Source of the DNA: Streptomyces luteolifulvus
GTDB taxonomy: Bacteria > Actinomycetota > Actinomycetes > Streptomycetales > Streptomycetaceae
Assembly: GCF_008806595.1 (NCBI RefSeq)
Contig: NZ_VZRB01000013.1
Span: 1-64,000, forward strand
Length of the DNA stretch: 64,000 nt
Reading direction: 5' to 3'
Under the pieces are notes generated by a model that saw nothing but the letters and a program-made list of their open reading frames with translations, made no database searches and was not told the origin of the DNA. Of the stretch, positions 58,946 through 64,000 are shown one piece after another. Positions within the stretch are counted from its first letter, which is position 1. The number at the start of each line of letters is the position of its first letter. The translations under genes and the position numbers were made by a program.

Positions 58946-61342
58946 TCAGAAGTCGTTGTCATAGGGCCGCCGTGTGGTGAGCGTGGCGTTGCGGACGGCG
59001 GACTCGCGCTCGCCGCGGCGTCGTCGTGTCCGTTCCTTCGGCACGGGCCGACCGGAACCGCGTGTACCGCGTTCAGCCCGGGAACCTCGCGCTGACCGGG
59101 AGGCGGGGCGGTGGTCGGCGAAGCCGAGCGAGAGACCGTCGGCAAGTGCGGAGCGCTGGTTGCGTGGGATGACGATCCGCTGTCCGTCGGGCAGCCGAAC
59201 CGTCAGACCGCCGTCGGCGGTGCGGCGTACGCGATGGCGACCCTGGGCCTCGTCCAGGAGGAGCCGCTGGTTGCCGCCGGCCGCCGCGCGCAGGGAGAAG
59301 CCGAACTCGGGGCCGGCGTGCGCCGGTGCCCGCAGCCGGCTGAGCTCGGTGTCGGCGCGATAGAGGATCAGCTGGATGTCCGAGGTGTCGCGGGCCCGCC
59401 GGCGGTCCTGCCAGCGCAGGGCCAGCAGCACCGCGAGCGCCAGCGTCAGCGCCGCCCCGGCGCCCACCGCGTTGGCGTACCGGTCGAGGAAGCCGGGCAC
59501 CGGAACCACCCGGACCGTCACGAAGGCCTGGGTGACCACCTGGCCGGACGACTCGTCCCGGACCGTCAGTCTGCCCGGCACCGCGCCCAGCGCCGCGCCC
59601 GGGCCGAAGCGCATCCGCAGGGGTACGCGCACTGCCTGGCCCGGCGCGACGGTGATCCGCTGCGGGCCGATGGTGAGGGCGCTGGCAGCCGAGCCGCCCT
59701 GCAACGTCAGGCGCAACCGGTGCGCGGCGTCGTCGTCGTTGCGCAGTTCGATGCCGCCCTGGGCGGTGCTGCCCGGGTGTACCTCGCGGTCGTCGAAGAC
59801 GATCGCGCCGGTCACCGGGGGCGAGATCGAGGCCAGTTCGGTCGAGTACGGGCGCTGGTCGCCGGCGATGCCTTCGCCGACCATCAGGCCGGTGAAGGAG
59901 AGCGACCCGGTGGCGGTGCGTGGCACGGTGATCCGTGCCGAGAACTCGCCGTCGTGGGCCCGGGGATCCGGGTCCTTTCCGCTGTCCTCCAGTCTCACCG
60001 TTCGTGCCGGGAAACCGGCGCCCGTGAGTTTGACCGACACCCTGATCCCGTTCAGCTGGCCGGGTTCCGTGAGGACGACGCCCTGACGGGTCTGCAGCGT
60101 GACGTGGGCCGTCACCTGCTGTCCGGCCGTCGGGACCGGTGGGTCGACGAGGATGTACGAGCGCAGCACGCCCTGCCAGATCGCAGTGGCCGTGATCCGC
60201 TGCGCCGACGCCCCGTCGAGCACCTGCACATGGACCCGCCAGGTCCCCGGATAGGGATTGCGGATCCGCAGCGCTTCAACCGGCCCGGACTGGCCGACCA
60301 GTTCGAACTCCGAGCCGTAGGCCTTGCCGTGCAGCGGCACCTTGCGCCCGCGCGGGTCGTAGTACGTCACGGCGACCCCGTCCGGGTTCTCCTTGACGAC
60401 GTCGATGGTCCCGTCCGTGGCGACGGGCGGGATCGTCACCTTCAGGTCGGCGCTGGACGACACCGACTCCGCCCGGCTGTGCATCGTCCGGGCGCAGCGC
60501 GCGCCCGCGAAGGCGGTGAGGAGGATGTCGGCCACCTCCGAGGACCCGGCCGTGACGCGGGCCGTGGGACGAGCCGAGGGCAGGTCCGCGCAACGGCTCT
60601 GATAGCCGCCCGCCGCCAGCGCGGCCAGTTGCTCCTTGTCGATGTCCGAGCCGAAGCCGAGCGGCCAGATCTGCACCTTGTCCGAGCGGGCCTGCGCGAC
60701 CCTCTTCGCAAGCGTCTTCCGCCCGTTGGCGTTGCGCGAGGCGGGATCGTCGCCGTAGGCGGGGCTGTCGCTGACGTCCAGACGTCCGTCGGTCAGCAGG
60801 AATATGATCTTCGGGGTGCTGTCGTCGCTGTCGGTGAGCAGCGACAGTCCCTGCGCCAGGGCGGCCGGAAAGTCGGTGCCGTTGCCCTCGGAGTCCGAGC
60901 GCCGGTGCAACCCCGACACGCACGAACTCAGCCGTTCCCGGCCCGCCGCGTCCACGCGGGTCGGCGGGCAGACCGTGTCCACCGGCGCCTGGCCCTGACG
61001 CGTCACGCTGCCGAAGCCGACCACAGCCACCCGGGACCGGTCGGAGACCTCACCGAGCGCCAGCACCGAGGCCGCCGCTCGCTCCGCGGCGACGTCCGCC
61101 GGCGAAAGGCTCCCGGACTCGTCCACGAGGACGACGAAGTCAATCGGTTCCGGACTCAGCGAATCCTGATCCTCGGCGTGGGCCGAGGTGGGAATGGCAG
61201 CGGGAAGCAGAGCCAATAAAAGGGCGCACACCACGGCGAATCTGTGGCCGAGACTGATGGGCCGAAATGAGCTGCGGCGTAACGATTCTCGCGAAGATGA
61301 ACTCCGTCTTCCCGACGTACGGCGGGAGGCACCCGTCCGCAT
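58946..61342 (-). CDS. vWA-domain single-pass membrane protein
   Basis: A 798-residue protein starting at ATG 61342 (MRTGASRR, after a GGGGGG-rich site). A basic N region and hydrophobic core (FAVVCALLLALLPAAIPTSA) give a signal peptide. The vWA domain has an intact MIDAS: DESGS (74-78) and LTDGRLD. Two or more Ig-like beta domains follow, then one transmembrane helix (about 625-645, ALTLALAVLLAL) and a cytoplasmic tail with LADGLSLGF. So the metal-ion adhesion domain is outside and the tail inside. Two TTA codons lie in the N-terminal region (61219-61217 and 61282-61280). It is the first gene of the minus-strand operon, and is probably its sensor. Confidence 0.85.
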   Translation of the reverse strand: MRTGASRRTSGRRSSSSRESLRRSSFRPISLGHRFAVVCALLLALLPAAIPTSAHAEDQDSLSPEPIDFVVLVDESGSLSPADVAAERAAASVLALGEVSDRSRVAVVGFGSVTRQGQAPVDTVCPPTRVDAAGRERLSSCVSGLHRRSDSEGNGTDFPAALAQGLSLLTDSDDSTPKIIFLLTDGRLDVSDSPAYGDDPASRNANGRKTLAKRVAQARSDKVQIWPLGFGSDIDKEQLAALAAGGYQSRCADLPSARPTARVTAGSSEVADILLTAFAGARCARTMHSRAESVSSSADLKVTIPPVATDGTIDVVKENPDGVAVTYYDPRGRKVPLHGKAYGSEFELVGQSGPVEALRIRNPYPGTWRVHVQVLDGASAQRITATAIWQGVLRSYILVDPPVPTAGQQVTAHVTLQTRQGVVLTEPGQLNGIRVSVKLTGAGFPARTVRLEDSGKDPDPRAHDGEFSARITVPRTATGSLSFTGLMVGEGIAGDQRPYSTELASISPPVTGAIVFDDREVHPGSTAQGGIELRNDDDAAHRLRLTLQGGSAASALTIGPQRITVAPGQAVRVPLRMRFGPGAALGAVPGRLTVRDESSGQVVTQAFVTVRVVPVPGFLDRYANAVGAGAALTLALAVLLALRWQDRRRARDTSDIQLILYRADTELSRLRAPAHAGPEFGFSLRAAAGGNQRLLLDEAQGRHRVRRTADGGLTVRLPDGQRIVIPRNQRSALADGLSLGFADHRPASRSARGSRAERGTRGSGRPVPKERTRRRRGERESAVRNATLTTRRPYDNDF

Positions 61343-61755
61343 CGGACCACCCCCCTGGCACCCTGCGAGACCGTGTAGGTAGTTGTAGCACCGGGCGATG
61401 ACGCCCCGTAAGGGTTTGACCCAATCAAGCAGAGCGCGAGCGTTGATCAATTAAAAGTGACGGAAGTTGACCGAGTGCTTTCGCATTGTTTCTTCGTTGG
61501 AGCTTGATTCGGAATTCCCTTTTCCGCATCTGCTCGAATTCGTACGTGTGTTTAGTCCCGGTGCTGGGTGGTCGGGCGGTGGGGATGTGGCGGGAGCGAC
61601 GCCCGCTGAGAGCGCACCTCGCGTACCGACGACTTTCACACGAGCGCAACCGCACCCTTCCCTGACGTTTGGTGCTCCTGGAACACTCCTTTCGCGCGCA
61701 TTCCGTCATGACCCGGCCCGTCGATCCCCCCTCAAGGCGAGAGGTCCCTCAACTC
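61343..61755. other. divergent promoter region between vWA and phospholipase genes
   Basis: No credible gene. About 61440-61560 is clearly richer in A/T than its surroundings (gatcaattaaaag, ttgttt, gaattccc), as expected for promoters. It should contain the promoter of the vWA-tubulin operon (minus) and of the phospholipase gene (plus). I find no repeated PHO-box sequence. Confidence 0.5.
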
Positions 61756-63807
61756 ATGCCCGAAGTCAACCGGCGCCGCTTCCTTCAACTCGCAGGCGCC
61801 ACCACGGCCTTCACGGCGCTGTCGAGCAGCATCCAGCGGGCCGCCGCACTGCCCGCGAACCACCGCACGGGGTCCATCGAGGACGTCGAGCACATCGTCG
61901 TTCTGATGCAGGAGAACCGGTCCTTCGACCACTACTTCGGTTCGCTGAGAGGCGTCCGCGGCTTCGGCGACCCGCGGCCGGTCACCCTGGCGAACGGCAA
62001 GTCCGTCTGGCACCAGTCGAACGGCACCAAGGACATCCTTCCGTTCCACCCGGACGCCGACGACCTGGGCATGCAGTTCCTGGAGGGCCTGCCGCACAGC
62101 TGGCCCGACGGACAGGCCGCCTACAACTCGGGCAAGTACGACAAGTGGGTCCCCGCCAAGGGCACCACGACCATGGCGTACCTGACCCGTGAGGACATCC
62201 CCTTCCACTACGCGCTCGCCGACACCTTCACCGTCTGCGACGCGTACCACTGCTCGTTCATCGGCTCCACCGACCCGAACCGCTACTACATGTGGACGGG
62301 GTACACGGGCAACGACGGCAAGGGCGGCGGCCCGGTCCTGGGCAACGACGAGCTCGGCTACGGCTGGACGACCTACCCTGAGCGGCTCGAAGCGGCCGGG
62401 ATCTCCTGGAAGATCTACCAGGACATCGGTGACGGCCTGGACGCCGCCGGCTCCTGGGGCTGGATCCAGGACGCCTACCGCGGCAACTACGGCGACAACT
62501 CGCTCCTGTACTTCAACGCCTACCGCAACGCCAAGCCGGGCGATCCGCTCTACGACAAGGCCCGCACCGGCACCGACGTCAACAACGGCGACGGCTACTT
62601 CGACCGGCTGAGGGCCGATGTCCAGGCGGGGAAGCTGCCGCAGATCTCCTGGATCGCCGCTCCCGAGGCGTTCTCCGAGCACTCCAACTGGCCCTCGAAC
62701 TACGGCGCCTGGTACATGGCGCAGGTCCTGGACGCGCTCACCGCCAACCCCGAGGTCTGGGCGAAGACCGCGCTGTTCATCACGTACGACGAGAACGACG
62801 GCTTCTTCGACCACATGGTCCCGCCGCTGCCGCCGAAGTCCGCCGACCAGGGCAAGTCGACCGTCGACGTCACCCTCGATCTGTACCCGGGGACCTCGAA
62901 CCGTGTCGCCGGTCCCTACGGTCTCGGCCCGCGGGTGCCCACGCTGGTCGTCTCGCCCTGGAGCAAGGGCGGTTACGTCTGCTCCGAGACCCTCGACCAC
63001 ACCTCGATCATCCGGTTCATGGAGCGCCGCTTCGGGGTGCTGGAGCCGAACATCTCGCCGTGGCGGCGGGCTGTCTGCGGCGACCTCACCTCCGCCTTCG
63101 ACTTCTCCCGCAAGGACAGCAGGCCGGCCGCGCTGCCGGACACCGACGAGTACGAGCCGGCGGACCGCGAACGGCACCCCGACTACCGTCCGACCGTGCC
63201 CGCCGACCCCAGCATGCCCCGGCAGGAGCGCGGGCTGCGTCCGGCCCGACCGCTCAAGTACGCGCCGTACACGGACGGTTCGGCGGACACCGCGGCCGGG
63301 AAGTTCACGCTCACCTTCGCCTCCGGCGCCAAAGCCGGCGCGGCGTTCCTGGTGACCTCCGGCAACCGCACCGACGGCCCCTGGTACTACACCACCGAGG
63401 CGGGCAAGACCCTCTCGGACACCTGGAACTCGGCGTACTCCGGCGGGTCGTACGACCTGACGGTGCACGGCCCCAACGGGTTCCTGCGCACCTTCAAGGG
63501 CCCGAACAAGGCCGCCGGACCTGAGGTCGGCGCGCGGCACTGCGGCGACGACATCGAGCTGACGTTCACCAACAAGGGCTCGGGCCCGGTCCGGTTGAGG
63601 GTCACGAGCGCCTACGGCGGCCGGCCCACGACCGTCACGGTGCGCCCCGGCGCCACCGCGCGGCGCACCGTCGACCTCGCGTCGAGCCGGCGCTGGTACG
63701 ACCTGACGGTCACTTCCGACGCCGACCCGGCCTTTGTGCGGCGATTCGCCGGACATGTCGAGAACGGCCGTTCCGGTGTGAGCGATCCGGCCTTCATCAC
63801 CGAGTAG
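61756..63807 (+). CDS. Tat-exported phosphocholine-type phospholipase C
   Basis: A 683-residue secreted phosphoesterase. The N terminus MPEVNRRRFLQLAGATTAFT is a twin-arginine signal with cleavage near QRAAA. The catalytic domain has the metal/nucleophile motif HIVVLMQENRSFDHYFG (about 42-58), a DPNRYYMWTG segment, FITYDENDGFFDHM and a C-terminal TSIIRFMERRFG. Two beta-sandwich domains (about 490-680) with NKGSGPVRLRV follow, as in bacterial non-haemolytic phospholipases C. ATG 61756 is the Tat start; an upstream ATG is possible. It releases phosphate-containing head groups from phospholipids. Confidence 0.92.
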   Translation: MPEVNRRRFLQLAGATTAFTALSSSIQRAAALPANHRTGSIEDVEHIVVLMQENRSFDHYFGSLRGVRGFGDPRPVTLANGKSVWHQSNGTKDILPFHPDADDLGMQFLEGLPHSWPDGQAAYNSGKYDKWVPAKGTTTMAYLTREDIPFHYALADTFTVCDAYHCSFIGSTDPNRYYMWTGYTGNDGKGGGPVLGNDELGYGWTTYPERLEAAGISWKIYQDIGDGLDAAGSWGWIQDAYRGNYGDNSLLYFNAYRNAKPGDPLYDKARTGTDVNNGDGYFDRLRADVQAGKLPQISWIAAPEAFSEHSNWPSNYGAWYMAQVLDALTANPEVWAKTALFITYDENDGFFDHMVPPLPPKSADQGKSTVDVTLDLYPGTSNRVAGPYGLGPRVPTLVVSPWSKGGYVCSETLDHTSIIRFMERRFGVLEPNISPWRRAVCGDLTSAFDFSRKDSRPAALPDTDEYEPADRERHPDYRPTVPADPSMPRQERGLRPARPLKYAPYTDGSADTAAGKFTLTFASGAKAGAAFLVTSGNRTDGPWYYTTEAGKTLSDTWNSAYSGGSYDLTVHGPNGFLRTFKGPNKAAGPEVGARHCGDDIELTFTNKGSGPVRLRVTSAYGGRPTTVTVRPGATARRTVDLASSRRWYDLTVTSDADPAFVRRFAGHVENGRSGVSDPAFITE

Positions 63808-63886
63808 AAGGCGGGGCAAAACCCTGATGAACGCGGTATCGCAGGGGCTGTTCAGGTGCCGGTGGGCTCGGGGGTAGTGTGCCCCG

Positions 63887-64000
63887 GTGACCACGCAATC
63901 GAACACACCTGCAGGCTGGTACCCCGATCCGCACGGGGCGCCCCAGACGCTCCGTTACTGGGACGGCGTGCAGTGGACCGAGAACACCAACAACCAGCAG
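63887..64000 (+). CDS. DUF2510-domain protein, truncated by the window end
   Basis: A partial gene from GTG 63887 running off the window. The first 38 codons contain AGWYPDPHGAPQTLRYWDGV followed by QWT, the DUF2510 motif found at the N terminus of many actinobacterial membrane proteins. The rest of the protein is not visible. Confidence 0.75.
   Translation, partial: MTTQSNTPAGWYPDPHGAPQTLRYWDGVQWTENTNNQQ

Noticed and set aside
61732..63906. A 724-codon minus-strand frame opposite the phospholipase gene
   Set aside because: The plus-strand product has a Tat signal and full catalytic motifs; the antisense product is Val/Arg/Gly-rich shadow sequence.

Overview
The window is high-GC, densely coded actinomycete DNA. 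Gene content and order point to a Streptomyces chromosome: GTG/TTG starts, ATGA and GTGA stop/start overlaps, rare TTA codons, secreted chitinase and glucanase, and the gene order PTPS homologue - GTP cyclohydrolase II homologue - gnd/pgi/opcA/zwf - GH4 enzyme - metallophosphoesterase - phosphopantetheinyl transferase. From memory this order resembles the SCO6650-SCO6673 stretch of S. coelicolor; I could not align it. No tRNA, rRNA, CRISPR array, insertion sequence or replication origin was seen.

Layout. 0.2-5.5 kb: a modified-pterin/pyrimidine type cluster (PTPS-fold protein without its catalytic and zinc residues, GT4 glycosyltransferase, methyltransferase, flippase-like membrane protein, creatininase-family amidohydrolase, and a GTP cyclohydrolase II homologue with the Tyr-to-Met change known to stop the reaction at the formylamino-pyrimidine FAPy). 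5.6-9.1 kb: serine hydrolase, F420/FMN split-barrel protein, repeat membrane protein. 9.2-14.3 kb: pentose-phosphate operon gnd-pgi-opcA-zwf. 14.6-24.3 kb: polysaccharide use (GH16 glucanase, DeoR regulator with GH4 enzyme, GH18 chitinase) with gene wreckage (a GH2 beta-galactosidase fragment fused to the tail of another gene, and a sulfotransferase tail). 23.2-26.6 kb: ATP-grasp protein, metallophosphoesterase, Sfp-type phosphopantetheinyl transferase. 27-29 kb: ImmA/IrrE-like peptidase with its HTH partner, and an MmyB-domain protein. 29.4-35 kb: a trans-4-hydroxyproline catabolic operon and its GntR regulator.

35.1-61.3 kb is the most unusual part. Four plus-strand genes encode large proteins that all carry a CHAT (caspase-like) fold, fused to or accompanied by STAND-type NTPase modules. 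Only the first keeps the His/Cys pair, and its Walker A lysine is lost; other members keep the P-loop but have lost the protease residues. Tail-to-tail with them, after 20 bp, six minus-strand genes encode a vWA membrane protein, a tubulin-like GTPase, a multi-TM protein, a pseudokinase, a zinc-ribbon GTPase and a GAP1-like tail-anchored protein. A divergent gene at the left edge encodes an unrecognised 271-residue protein that could be the effector or protease substrate. I read the whole as a composite NTP-dependent signalling/conflict (defence or programmed-death) island. At least five of its genes contain TTA codons, so expression probably depends on the bldA tRNA. A Tat-exported phospholipase C and the first codons of a DUF2510 protein close the window.
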